A DNA stretch of 64,000 nt from Leptolyngbya sp. FACHB-261 (GTDB lineage Bacteria > Cyanobacteriota > Cyanobacteriia > FACHB-261): the NCBI RefSeq assembly GCF_014696065.1, contig NZ_JACJPL010000001.1:186001-250000 (forward strand). Direction: 5' to 3'. Below, in pieces: positions 36,468 through 45,254 of the stretch; the stretch's first letter is position 1, and every line of letters starts with the position of its first letter. The notes beneath the pieces were generated by a model. The model did not search any database. It was not told the DNA's origin and saw only the letters and a list, made by a program, of their open reading frames with translations. The position numbers and the translations under genes are program-made.

Positions 36468-36953
36468 ATGAACACGATGAAGCGCAGGTTGATGACTAGC
36501 GTATCGGTTTTGGCCTTGGCGGTTGGCATCGGTGGTGTTGAGTGGCGAGCGACTTCGCCTGCACAAGCTCAAGCTTGCACAGCGTTGGCTGTGGTTGGCG
36601 GCCGCGGGACTCAGGTACGCAAGACAGTTTCTCCAGCGGGCACGTTAGTCACTGGCAATAACTGGAATACAGATTTTGCCGTGCCTAACGGGAATCGCTT
36701 TCGACGGTATACAGTCACGATTTTGCCGGAGAATGATGGCCAGTACAACATTCAGATGTACTTGAAGTACAGCAACGATACGAGCGATCAGTTTTACAAC
36801 CAGAACAACGTGCGACTAACTCGCGGCAGACGCTTCTACGTTTCCGGTCAGCCCCGCGATAACAGCAACCAACCGTATCAAGTCAACGTTTATGTCGGCG
36901 GCACTGTAGCCCTAGGGAATACCTATACGGCTTCGGTAGTTGGCTGCCGTTAA
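36468..36953 (+). CDS. Secreted hypothetical protein
   Basis: A 161-residue exported protein. The signal peptide (basic KRRL, hydrophobic VSVLALAVGIGG, then SPAQAQA before Cys) may be cut by signal peptidase I at AQA, leaving a mature protein with two cysteines that could form a disulfide. The mature part is Asn/Tyr/Arg-rich and beta-prone (RFRRYTVTILPENDGQYNIQMYLKYSND). No family recognised. A weak AGAGGACAA site lies before the ATG. An ATG at 36477 is possible. It is probably periplasmic or cell-surface. Confidence 0.75.
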   Translation: MNTMKRRLMTSVSVLALAVGIGGVEWRATSPAQAQACTALAVVGGRGTQVRKTVSPAGTLVTGNNWNTDFAVPNGNRFRRYTVTILPENDGQYNIQMYLKYSNDTSDQFYNQNNVRLTRGRRFYVSGQPRDNSNQPYQVNVYVGGTVALGNTYTASVVGCR

Positions 36954-37176
36954 GTAGGTTGCCGGTGACAACTCCCTAACTGCTGACTATTGACTATTGA
37001 CTACTGAACCGCTGGCAGAGAGCCGTTGCAAGCGCTTAGCTTGACTAGAGCTGAGCCGGTAATTGAATGGGTCATCCAGGCTAATATTTCAGTTCGCTTA
37101 GGAGCCTCTCAACCGACTCAAGCGGTTCTAAAGTTGTTATGCCTACTTGTTATGCCCAATTGCCATACCTAATTTT

Positions 37177-38196
37177 CTAGCGTAGGCCCCGCTGAGCCAG
37201 AATTTCCAGCAGCACGTCGGGAAAATCGGTGATGATGCCATCGGCACCCAAGTCGATCAGCCGGTTCATAATCGTCGCTTTGTTCACAGTCCAGGGCACA
37301 ACTGGAAAACCAGCCTGCTGAATCTCGTGAACCGGCTGAATGAAATCCCGCGACTCTGGCAACAGGGTTTCAAAGTTGGGCGAATAGCGGTCAATAAAGC
37401 CTGCTGCCCGTAGCAAGCCAGCAATATCCGGCTGATGCCGTCGGAAATCCAGACCTGCCAGAAATGGGGAGGCAATGCCCATGCGGGAGAGCAGGGTTCC
37501 CGGTCTGCCACGACGCTGGCGTACCAGAGCTGCCGTTTGAATCTTGGCATTCAGCTGTTTGACCGCCAGGAGCACTCGCCAGTCGAAAGACTGCACCGTG
37601 ACTCGTTCCAGCAGCCCATACTCTTGCACCAGATTCACTATTTTTTGGGCGAAGAATATTGGCCCAAACGTGTCGCGTGGACGCAACGGATTAATCTTGC
37701 ACTCGATCGTGTAACGGGCCTGAGTTTTGGGGAAATAACGAGTCTGATACTCAAAAACCTCGGCAAGCGTCGGAATATGCTCACCAGGGGACAGTAGCTG
37801 CATCGGAAACTGCACTGGGTCGGGGTTGCGCGAACCGCAATCAAAGGCTTGCACCTGCTCCAGGGTCAGCTTACGAATCAACAAGCGGGGCCGACGACGG
37901 ACGGGTGTGCCATCGGGGTGAAGGCAGAGCTTGGCGGGAATTTCTGGGTTGTGGCAGACCACCAAGACGCCATCAGCGGTCAAACCCGTATCTAGTTCCA
38001 GGGCATCGACCCCTAAGCTCAAAGCCAGGTGAAAGGCAGCCAGGGTGTTTTCTGGGCGCAGGCCCCTGGCACCGCGATGCCCTTGAACTTCGAAGTAGCG
38101 TAGATCAGCCTTGCTCTGCTGCGTCCTGCTCAATTCAGATTTACGCAATCGAGAACGTTTTAAACGTCTCGTCAAAAAGCTAATCGGGCGAGCCAT
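37177..38196 (-). CDS. Glycerophosphodiester phosphodiesterase
   Basis: A 339-residue TIM-barrel GDPD that hydrolyses glycerophosphodiesters to glycerol-3-phosphate and an alcohol, scavenging phosphate and lipid headgroups. Active-site motifs: QGHRGARGLRPENT (catalytic His and Arg), VDALELDTGLTADGVLVVCHNP (Glu/Asp metal ligands and second His), YTIECK, VTVQSFDW and VVPWTVN near the end, with GADGIITDFPD closing the barrel. The first 35 residues are very basic (RRLKRSRLRKSE) with no signal peptide, so it is probably cytoplasmic or membrane-associated. Confidence 0.93.
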   Translation of the reverse strand: MARPISFLTRRLKRSRLRKSELSRTQQSKADLRYFEVQGHRGARGLRPENTLAAFHLALSLGVDALELDTGLTADGVLVVCHNPEIPAKLCLHPDGTPVRRRPRLLIRKLTLEQVQAFDCGSRNPDPVQFPMQLLSPGEHIPTLAEVFEYQTRYFPKTQARYTIECKINPLRPRDTFGPIFFAQKIVNLVQEYGLLERVTVQSFDWRVLLAVKQLNAKIQTAALVRQRRGRPGTLLSRMGIASPFLAGLDFRRHQPDIAGLLRAAGFIDRYSPNFETLLPESRDFIQPVHEIQQAGFPVVPWTVNKATIMNRLIDLGADGIITDFPDVLLEILAQRGLR

Positions 38197-38650
38197 TCCT
38201 CATTTCTCCACCACACCTCCTCCAGCCTAATGAACGAAGGTGAACTGGATGTTAAGTCTGAGGTTAAGCGAAAGATTCTGAGCCCTGTAGGGAATAAAAA
38301 GAGCAGAGGGGAAAACTATCCCACCTCTGCAGCTCTACTATCGCAAGGAAACGCTACCCTGATGGTTCAGAAGCGCTAGGTTGTGGCCCTGGCGTTTCTT
38401 GGAAGCCTGGGCCTAGCAACTGCATTGCCCCGACTGCCATAGGTTCATGCTATGCCAGCTCTCTCTATCTTGGGGAAGATGCTCAGCAGATTTACGCAAT
38501 CTTTAACGCAGGGTTTACTCCCGCTTCAAGGCTTTAGTGATTGGGATCAAGCGTGCCCGCAATCTACAGCTATTTCTTCTCAAGTTCTCTCTGAAAGTTA
38601 AGCCCCTGCTGAGGCATTCCTCCCAAATAGTTCTGCCTTAGGGATTGGGA
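38197..38650. other. Intergenic region downstream of the AhpD-type kinase gene
   Basis: 454 bp between two minus-strand genes. GCAGAGG/CCTCTGC (38313-38338) could form a 7-bp stem with a long loop. No gene recognised. Confidence 0.4.
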
Positions 38651-41302
38651 TTAAGGTTTTGTGCTGAGCAACGGCAACCTCACTTTGAATGTACTGCCTT
38701 GCTCTAGCTCTGTCTCGACTGTAATTCTGCCACCGTGATGGTAGACAATTTTGCGGCACAGGTAGAGCCCCAAGCCCACTCCCTGAGGGCGATTGCCGCT
38801 GGCTTGGGGAAGCTGGCTGAATAGCTCGAAGATAAGTTCCTGATGCTCGGCAGCGATGCCTGGTCCTTGGTCGCGCACAGCGACAACCGCTTCCTGAGCT
38901 TCAATTTCCTTACCTTCAATGCTCAGCTCTAGACAGACCTGGCTCTGGCTAGGACTGAATTTTGCTGCATTATCCAGCAGGTTGATCACCACCTGAGCCA
39001 AACGGTCCGCGTCCCCCCAGACTTGCACCTGGGGTTCTGCTAAGGGGCGTTGCAAGCTAAGCGCACGGCTCTCATAGAGAGCACGCGTGGCCTGAATGGC
39101 TTGACAGAGAACGCGATTTAGATCGACAGCTTCCTCGTGCCAGCGGTAGGTACCCGAGTCAAGCTTAGAGAAATTGAGCAACTCATCAACCAGTCGGGTC
39201 AGACGGAGCGATTCGCTATTGGCAATCTCCAGAATCTCTCGGTTCCGAGGCTCCAAGGACACCGAAGATCTGAGAACGGAGACTGCTGTGGCGATAGTCG
39301 TGATCGGCATCCGGATTTCGTGACTGACCGCAGCCACCATCTCAGATTTCAGTTTTTCTAAACGAGTGAGGTTAGTATTCGCCTGTTGCAGTTCCCGATT
39401 GGCTTGTTTGAGGGCTTCTGTGCGATTACGCTCGGTGGTATCGCGCCAAGCCACGGCAAAGCCGTCTCCTAACTTGGTGGCATTGACATCAAAGGAGCGA
39501 GTGAGGCATGGATTGCCATAAACATCGCGATAAACTAAAGCCTCTTTGACCAGGGATTGACCTGTTTCAACCACCTGGCAATAGTCATCAAAAAGCCCCA
39601 TTTCCCGATGACTGGGGAACAGTTGCAGCAACCTCATGCCCACTTGCTGCTCTCGGCTCAAGCCATTGTGAACACAGGCAGCAGCGTTGACATACTCAAC
39701 TCGGAAATCCACAATCTGCCCTGACGGGTCGCGAATCGCTGCATAGATGCCGAAACAATCTAGTAAATTCTCAACTGAAATTCGGAAGCGCTCTTCACTG
39801 CTTCTGAGTTCTGCTTCTGCCCGTTTGCGCTCAGTGATGTCCTCGGCAATGCCGGCAATTCGCTCGAGCTGACCCGTCTCGTTGCGAATGGCAAATGAGT
39901 GAGCACCAATCCAGCGAACGTCTCCATCTGGACGCACAATTCGATACTCAAGGTTGAGTTTGCCTTTGGCTCCCAACTCACTTTTAAATGTAGACAAGAC
40001 GCCCTGACGGTCATCAGGATGAATGGTCTCGAGCCAGGAGTCAGGTTGCTCGTACAAACTTTTGCAGGTGCGGCCCCATACCTCTTCATAGGCTGGGCTG
40101 ACATAGAGTTGCGTGCCGTCTACAGACTTCAAGAAAAAAACTTGACGAATGTTTTCGGCTAACTGGCGAAACTTCTCCTCACTGGCCGCAAGGGCCGCAG
40201 TTCGTTCGCAAACCCGCTGCTCCAATTCAGTGTGCAATAAACGGGTTTGTACCTCGGCTTGCTTGCGGTCATCAATGTTGCGGATAATCGCTAGAACTTC
40301 GTCCTCGCCGCTCACCACGATGCGAGCTTCTTCATAGCGAATAGTGCCACTGAGCAAAATTTCATACTCAAAAATCTGGGTTTCACCCGTCAAGAGGGCC
40401 TGCTCAACGTAGTGCATCCGCGTACGGGCCAGCTCATGCGGCAATACATCGTACTCGTTGCTGCTCACAACCTGGTCATCCGGCAGGAGCATATCGAACT
40501 CCTTAGACCGCTTGAATTCCAGGTAGGTACCATCTCGGCTAAGTCGCAGCATGAGATCGGGAATTGCGTTGAGAATGGCTCTATTTTTCGCTTCGCTTTT
40601 GCGTAGAGCTTCGTTCAGCTCTGCCAGTTGTTCGGTTCGGTTCAGCTGTTCGCGCTTGACCCAATCCCTGTAGGTGCGAAAAAAATCAGCCAAACTAGGC
40701 TCCATTGCGAAGAGAGGACCAAGGTGTTTCTGGGCCCGTTGATCCGCTTCATAGGTGATTTCAGGATGGGCTTCCATCCAGCCGTGACAAGTTTTGATAT
40801 AGGCAATAAAAATGGCTAAATGCTGATAGTTGACAGGTCCTAAAAGGTCACGTAACCGATTGCGGCAATGGTCAGCTTCAGTAGACTCCATCGCAACAAA
40901 AATAGAGCAAGCCAATAAGCTTTCTTCCAGCACCGAATCAGTCTCCGGCCACCTGCTTAGAGCACCTGGTATCTCAGCCAGTAGCGCGAGGTGTTGTTCA
41001 ATCTCTACAGGCAGCGGAGGGGGTGCCTGTAACAAGGCCAACACAGCCTGCGCACTCATACCGAGGGGACGCAGGCTGCAACTGTGGCAAATCAGGCAAT
41101 AGGGAACAGTGCAGTAGCGCGAGAGATAAGCAGACAGCTTTTCTTTAAACAGAGTTGGTAGCGGACTCTGTAAATAAGCCAAGAGTGTCTGTTGCCATAG
41201 ATTTTCTAATACTTGAGGATTTTGCTGTGCTGGCTCAAAAAAGGGAGGAACAAAGCCGAGATAAGCTTCGATTTCTAGCCAAATTTGTTCGCTAGTTCGC
41301 AT
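38651..41302 (-). CDS. Sensor histidine kinase with N-terminal AhpD-like domain
   Basis: An 883-residue kinase without membrane helices. Residues 1 to about 200 resemble the alkylhydroperoxidase/carboxymuconolactone-decarboxylase fold. They carry a cysteine-rich CxxCH motif (Cys69, Cys72, His73, in YCLICHSC) with Glu54 upstream, as in AhpD active sites, plus Cys64 and Cys75. Three PAS domains follow (about 240-350, 375-500, 500-620), the first two ending in PAC-type sequence. HisKA has VSHEIRMPITT with His661; HATPase_c has NLLDNAAKFS, RDQGPGIA and GVGLGLYLC. The AhpD-like head may sense thiol redox state or peroxide; that is inference. A LuxR-type regulator lies upstream on the same strand, 141 bp away. 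Confidence 0.92.
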   Translation of the reverse strand: MRTSEQIWLEIEAYLGFVPPFFEPAQQNPQVLENLWQQTLLAYLQSPLPTLFKEKLSAYLSRYCTVPYCLICHSCSLRPLGMSAQAVLALLQAPPPLPVEIEQHLALLAEIPGALSRWPETDSVLEESLLACSIFVAMESTEADHCRNRLRDLLGPVNYQHLAIFIAYIKTCHGWMEAHPEITYEADQRAQKHLGPLFAMEPSLADFFRTYRDWVKREQLNRTEQLAELNEALRKSEAKNRAILNAIPDLMLRLSRDGTYLEFKRSKEFDMLLPDDQVVSSNEYDVLPHELARTRMHYVEQALLTGETQIFEYEILLSGTIRYEEARIVVSGEDEVLAIIRNIDDRKQAEVQTRLLHTELEQRVCERTAALAASEEKFRQLAENIRQVFFLKSVDGTQLYVSPAYEEVWGRTCKSLYEQPDSWLETIHPDDRQGVLSTFKSELGAKGKLNLEYRIVRPDGDVRWIGAHSFAIRNETGQLERIAGIAEDITERKRAEAELRSSEERFRISVENLLDCFGIYAAIRDPSGQIVDFRVEYVNAAACVHNGLSREQQVGMRLLQLFPSHREMGLFDDYCQVVETGQSLVKEALVYRDVYGNPCLTRSFDVNATKLGDGFAVAWRDTTERNRTEALKQANRELQQANTNLTRLEKLKSEMVAAVSHEIRMPITTIATAVSVLRSSVSLEPRNREILEIANSESLRLTRLVDELLNFSKLDSGTYRWHEEAVDLNRVLCQAIQATRALYESRALSLQRPLAEPQVQVWGDADRLAQVVINLLDNAAKFSPSQSQVCLELSIEGKEIEAQEAVVAVRDQGPGIAAEHQELIFELFSQLPQASGNRPQGVGLGLYLCRKIVYHHGGRITVETELEQGSTFKVRLPLLSTKP

Positions 41303-41443
41303 CTGATCAGGTCCTCTAATAAGCCAAAGCTAATTTGTTTTAGGCAGTGCTTTCGGTTGAGACAGCGAGGACACCCTGTTGAGATTTGAGATTAGAAACT
41401 CAAGATTCGAGACTAGAAATTCAAGACCAAAGACAAAACAAGC

Positions 41444-42127
41444 TCAAATCAAACTATGCTCATGGGCGAACTGAATAATCGATTCTCGACGAGGCAAGTC
41501 CAGCTTGGCGCGGATGCTGGCCACATGTCCCTGCACGGTGCGCCTGGAGATGTACATCTGGTCTGCAACTTCCTGATTGGTCAGGCCACGAGCGACCCAC
41601 TGGAAAACCTCTTGCTCCGTCGGACTCAAGTTCGCAATTGGGGAGCCTGCCGCTAGGGAGTCTGGTAACAGGCCGCCTGCACGGAAAAGCGACTGGGCGC
41701 TTGCTCGCTGACGAGTGGCCCGGATAATTTCTGACTGCATCCGTCGGACTCGCTCAATCGCGTTCTCAATACGGACGATTAACTCTTCAGTCACGAAGGG
41801 TTTAGTCAAGTAGTCATCTGCACCGAGGCGCAGGCCAGCCACTCGCTCTTGAGGCTGGGTACGGGCAGACAGAAAGATAAAGGGCAGCAGGTCAAGGCCC
41901 AGATCCTGTCGAACCCGACGACAAAGCTCTAGGCCGTCACAGCGCGGCATAGCAACATCGGCAACAACAATATCAGGCAACTGCTCTGACTGTTGCTTTA
42001 GAAGTTCGAGGGCTTCTAGTCCGTCCTGCGCTGTCTGAACCCTATAACCGCGTCCCTCCAGTAACGCTCTTAAAACGGCAATAAAGTTAGGGTCATCATC
42101 TACAATCAACACACGTTTCATAGGCAC
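41444..42127 (-). CDS. Response regulator with LuxR-type HTH (NarL family)
   Basis: A 227-residue regulator. The receiver domain (about 1-125) has the acidic pocket VDDDPNF, phospho-acceptor Asp57 in VVADVAMP, SART and Lys in YLTKPF. A helical linker follows, then a GerE/LuxR DNA-binding domain (about 163-227; LSPTEQEVFQWVARGLTNQEVADQMYISRRTVQGHV). It is transcribed ahead of the AhpD-type kinase and is its likely partner. The intergenic 141 bp contains a 20-bp imperfect direct repeat (about 41380-41425), so the pair could be an operon or have an internal promoter. Confidence 0.93.
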   Translation of the reverse strand: MPMKRVLIVDDDPNFIAVLRALLEGRGYRVQTAQDGLEALELLKQQSEQLPDIVVADVAMPRCDGLELCRRVRQDLGLDLLPFIFLSARTQPQERVAGLRLGADDYLTKPFVTEELIVRIENAIERVRRMQSEIIRATRQRASAQSLFRAGGLLPDSLAAGSPIANLSPTEQEVFQWVARGLTNQEVADQMYISRRTVQGHVASIRAKLDLPRRESIIQFAHEHSLI

Positions 42128-42862
42128 CCTTGCGGATTAGACAAGTGCCCAGCAAGATCAGCAGAAGTGGAGTCACAGTGCGCTGGACGGCAACCCTTAT
42201 CTCTAAAGGCTAGCCTCCGGCGAAGACAAAAAAACACTTCTCGATGTTAGCAATGCTACAGGCTGAGTACTGCAACTGCTGTCATGAAGTCCTTGAATCT
42301 TTTAAGGCATACGTAATATTCACCCTGATCTTTAAGACTATACAAACCACAGGAGGTAAATACTCAGGTGCTCATACCTAAAAATTAGGTACGGCGCGCA
42401 GTAAGGTGCCCCAGAATGTGCAAGTAGGCTAGATCGATTCTTAATCTTGATCAATTAATGCACCAGTTTGCGCTAAAAGCTTTGCAGATATGCCCCATCC
42501 TCTCTAGAGTCGCCGAAAGGGAGCTGGCAAAAGGAGACTCTAAAAAGATGGCTCTAGTACCAGTGCTCTAGTACCAGTGCTCTAGTACCAGCGCTTCAAT
42601 ACTGGGTAGCTTACCCTCTGTTACCCACCAGACTAAGCACTACCTGCCTTACAAGGCTATGTATGAGATACGTGAAAAATAGGTTTAAGAAACGTTTTTC
42701 CTCAGCAGGTTGGCGGCAGGTCAGCTCAAGACGGAGTAAAGATTGAAAGAGGCGAGAAACAGTAGGCAAAACAGTAAGTTGGGTAGAGCTTCTTCTTGTA
42801 TTCTTCGCCAAGACTAGATTAATGAACGAGCTACTAGCCAGCAGTAGAAGGAAACTCAACTC
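42128..42862. other. Intergenic region between the regulator and the small coiled-coil gene
   Basis: 735 bp with divergent promoters and no gene I recognise. The one clear element is the 14-bp triple repeat at 42551-42592. An open frame on the minus strand (42611-42868) has no coding features. Confidence 0.5.
42551..42592. repeat. 14-bp tandem repeat, three units
   Basis: GCTCTAGTACCAGT three times; the last unit differs only at its final base. CTAG and GTAC palindromes lie inside each unit. Located in a long gap, 270 bp before the next gene. Confidence 0.8.
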
Positions 42863-43138
42863 ATGCAAGAGATCGAATTGCTAGAGGCAGAAATTACAGC
42901 TCTGTGGCAGAGATTAGAGGAACTTTGCTTGGAGCAACAGCAACTTTTTCAAGAAGCTGAATTGCCGTTGGGCCATGCACAAAATGGAACCATGACCTGG
43001 CAGGAGCGTGCTGTGCATGTCTTCACCCGATTGCCTCAGTTTGTGGCTCTTCGAGAGGTATTAGAGTCCTGCTTGCAACAAAAGCTAGTAGATCTGGCTC
43101 ATGCTCAAATCAGGCAAAGGCACAATTCTGGAAGCTAG
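42863..43138 (+). CDS. Small helical hypothetical protein
   Basis: A 91-residue Gln/Glu/Leu-rich protein, probably a two- or three-helix coiled coil (LLEAEITALWQRLEELCLEQQQL, then FVALREVLESCLQQKLVDLAHAQ). No family recognised. AAGGAAA precedes the ATG at acceptable spacing. It is isolated, with about 700 bp on one side and a convergent MmyB-type regulator on the other. Confidence 0.6.
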   Translation: MQEIELLEAEITALWQRLEELCLEQQQLFQEAELPLGHAQNGTMTWQERAVHVFTRLPQFVALREVLESCLQQKLVDLAHAQIRQRHNSGS

Positions 43139-43274
43139 CAATCAACTCATCTGGGGCAGACTGGTTGGGCAGAAAATTTCTTGCTCAGAAATTTCTATAT
43201 AACTTCCGAGCACTCTCAATTTGTGTCTCTATCTCTAGCCAGCAGGATAACCAGGCTGAACCACAGAGGCTCAA

Positions 43275-44129
43275 TCAGAGCACTAAATGCATTTTTTGAT
43301 GCAACTGCTTGAGCTGCTGAAATTTCTCGGCAGTGCCTGAATTGAGTTGGGGCGTGTGGATGACAAATCTCAAGTCTGGAGTTCCCTCCACCAGAAAAGT
43401 GGTGTACTCGAACATCAGCCGTCCCACAATTGGATGCTCATACTCTTTCAGTCCTTCACATCTACCTTTAATATCGTGACGAGGCCACCACTGCTGAAAC
43501 TCTGGGCTGGTCTTTTGCAAGTCTTCAATGAGTTCTACGAACGCTTCATCGCCAATGTAGCGACTACAGGCGCAGCGAAATTTTGCCAACATGAACTGTG
43601 CATGTTCCTCCCAGTTCACTAGGCTACGACGCAGCTCCAAATTGGTGAAGAAGAGCCAAATGATATTGCGCTCCCGCACAGGCATGGCATCGAGGTTGCC
43701 CAACAGAATCGGCGCAGCCGCGTTCCAGGCCAAAACATCCCACCTGCGCCCAGTAATGTAAGCAGGACCCGTATCAAAACTAGCCAACAAACGCTGAAGG
43801 GCCGGACTAACAATTTCTGGCTGTTGCGTTAAATGAGGTGGGGATTGCTGGAGCGCCAGGAGAAACAAATGAGCTCTTTCAGCGGGCGTTAGTTGCAGTG
43901 CGCGAACCAGGCTTTCCAAAACTTGAGCAGACACCCGAATATCGCGGCCCTGCTCTAGAAATGTGTACCAGGTTGTACTGACATTGGCAAGTTGGGCCAC
44001 CTCTTCTCGCCGTAGGCCAGGTGTACGGCGACGGTTGCCGTTGGGTAGCCCCATAGCTTCAGGCGAAAGGCGAGCCCGGCGCGTTCGCAAAAAGTCAGTT
44101 AACTCCCGACGTCGCTGCCCATCATCCAT
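43275..44129 (-). CDS. XRE-family regulator with MmyB-like ligand domain
   Basis: A 284-residue transcription factor. The N-terminal HTH (about 1-85) includes the family signature RRRTPGLRREEVAQLANVSTTWYTFLEQGRD-like sequence. The MmyB_like_sensor domain (about 105-275) has SFDTGPAYITGRRWDVLAWNAAA and ends VIHTPQLNSGTAEKFQQL. These regulators often control adjacent divergent oxidoreductase genes in response to lipophilic ligands. Here the divergent SDR gene is 140 bp away, with a palindrome between, so regulation of the SDR-MBL pair is a good guess. Confidence 0.92.
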   Translation of the reverse strand: MDDGQRRRELTDFLRTRRARLSPEAMGLPNGNRRRTPGLRREEVAQLANVSTTWYTFLEQGRDIRVSAQVLESLVRALQLTPAERAHLFLLALQQSPPHLTQQPEIVSPALQRLLASFDTGPAYITGRRWDVLAWNAAAPILLGNLDAMPVRERNIIWLFFTNLELRRSLVNWEEHAQFMLAKFRCACSRYIGDEAFVELIEDLQKTSPEFQQWWPRHDIKGRCEGLKEYEHPIVGRLMFEYTTFLVEGTPDLRFVIHTPQLNSGTAEKFQQLKQLHQKMHLVL

Positions 44130-44174
44130 CTAAATCTATCCAGAGCTTTTAGAGCCGCAAGCTAGCAGAATTTA

Positions 44175-44198
44175 TACCAGCATAAACGCTCTCTGGTA
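44175..44198. promoter_or_regulatory. Palindromic operator candidate between the MmyB-type regulator and SDR genes
   Basis: TACCAG-N12-CTGGTA, an exact inverted repeat in the 140-bp divergent gap, 46 bp upstream of the regulator start. CAGCAT/GGCAT direct half-repeats lie in it. Suggests a dimer-binding site of the adjacent regulator; inferred from position and symmetry. Confidence 0.5.
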
Positions 44199-44269
44199 CC
44201 GGCATGAACAGGCCGCTAATTTGAAAAGACAAGCCGCCGCTCTGTTCGGATCTTCTAGGAGAACGAGAA

Positions 44270-45208
44270 ATGAAAGTGTTTCTGACCGGAGCCACAGGTT
44301 ACGTTGGCACAGTCGTTGCTGAAAAATTGCGGGCAGCAGGGCACAGGGTTGTTGGACTTGCTAGAAACGATGCGGCAGAAGCTGTTCTACGCGAGCGCAA
44401 TATTGAACCCTACCGGGGAGATTTGCAGGAGCCAGAAGGTCTTATATCTGCCGCAAAAGCAGCTGATGGGGTCATCCATACTGCCTTCATTCATGACTTT
44501 AACAACTTCGACAGTGCTGTTGACATTGAGCGTAAAGTCATTGCCGCTTTTGTTCAGGCATTAGTTAACTCTGACAAGCCACTGATTGCTACTTCTGGTA
44601 CGGGGCTTTTAGGAGATACAGGTAGTGAACTAGTTGATGAGACTGCTGCCATCGATCCAACTTTCGTTCTAGCAGCACGAGCCCAAGCGGAACAAGATAT
44701 TCTACGCGCAGCAGAACAGGGCATTCGCAGCCTCGTTATCCGCCTGCCACTTTTTGTTTACGGACGAGGTGGCAGTGTTTTCATTCCCATGCAAATGCAG
44801 GCAGGCAAGCAAACTGGGGTAGTTCACTATATCGAAACTGGGACGAATCAAGCGTCTGCCGTACATGTGGACGATGCCGCACAGCTTTATGTTTTGGCAC
44901 TTGAGGCTTTAGCACTCCAAAAAGTGGCTGCTGGTTCAATCTTTCATGCGACGACCCGGTCTGGGATTACCGCCAAAGCTATGGCCGAAGCGATCAGTCG
45001 GGCAGTGGGTTGCCGAACTGAAAGCCTTGCCCTAGAAGACGCACAAGTGACTTTAGGACCAGTCGTAACCGCATTTATGTCGATGAACAATCAAGTTTCC
45101 GCAACCAAAGCGATGACGGAGTTGGCTTGGCAACCTGGCGGCTACCCTGACCTACTCGATGATATTGAACACGGTTCCTATCGTCAAATGCTCAACTCAA
45201 CTCTTTAA
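44270..45208 (+). CDS. NAD-dependent epimerase/dehydratase (extended SDR)
   Basis: A 312-residue Rossmann-fold protein. The nucleotide-binding motif is FLTGATGYVGTVVAEKLRAAGH at the start. The extended-SDR features DGVIHTAF, SGTGLLGDTGSE and IRLPLFVYG follow, and a substrate domain fills the C-terminal half. The expected Tyr-x-x-x-Lys is not obvious (the corresponding region has ARAQAEQD), so it may be an atypical or NmrA-like SDR, acting as reductase or regulator. AGGAG seven bases before the ATG. First gene of an SDR-MBL pair divergent from an MmyB-type regulator. Confidence 0.88.
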   Translation: MKVFLTGATGYVGTVVAEKLRAAGHRVVGLARNDAAEAVLRERNIEPYRGDLQEPEGLISAAKAADGVIHTAFIHDFNNFDSAVDIERKVIAAFVQALVNSDKPLIATSGTGLLGDTGSELVDETAAIDPTFVLAARAQAEQDILRAAEQGIRSLVIRLPLFVYGRGGSVFIPMQMQAGKQTGVVHYIETGTNQASAVHVDDAAQLYVLALEALALQKVAAGSIFHATTRSGITAKAMAEAISRAVGCRTESLALEDAQVTLGPVVTAFMSMNNQVSATKAMTELAWQPGGYPDLLDDIEHGSYRQMLNSTL

Positions 45209-45254
45209 TTCAAGGATTCAAGTCAAGGAGTTGATAAAGAATTGCAAGAAATTG

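Noticed and set aside
42611-42868. 85-codon minus-strand frame upstream of the small helical gene
   Set aside because: No start signal, overlaps the start of the plus-strand gene, and hydrophobic run looks accidental.
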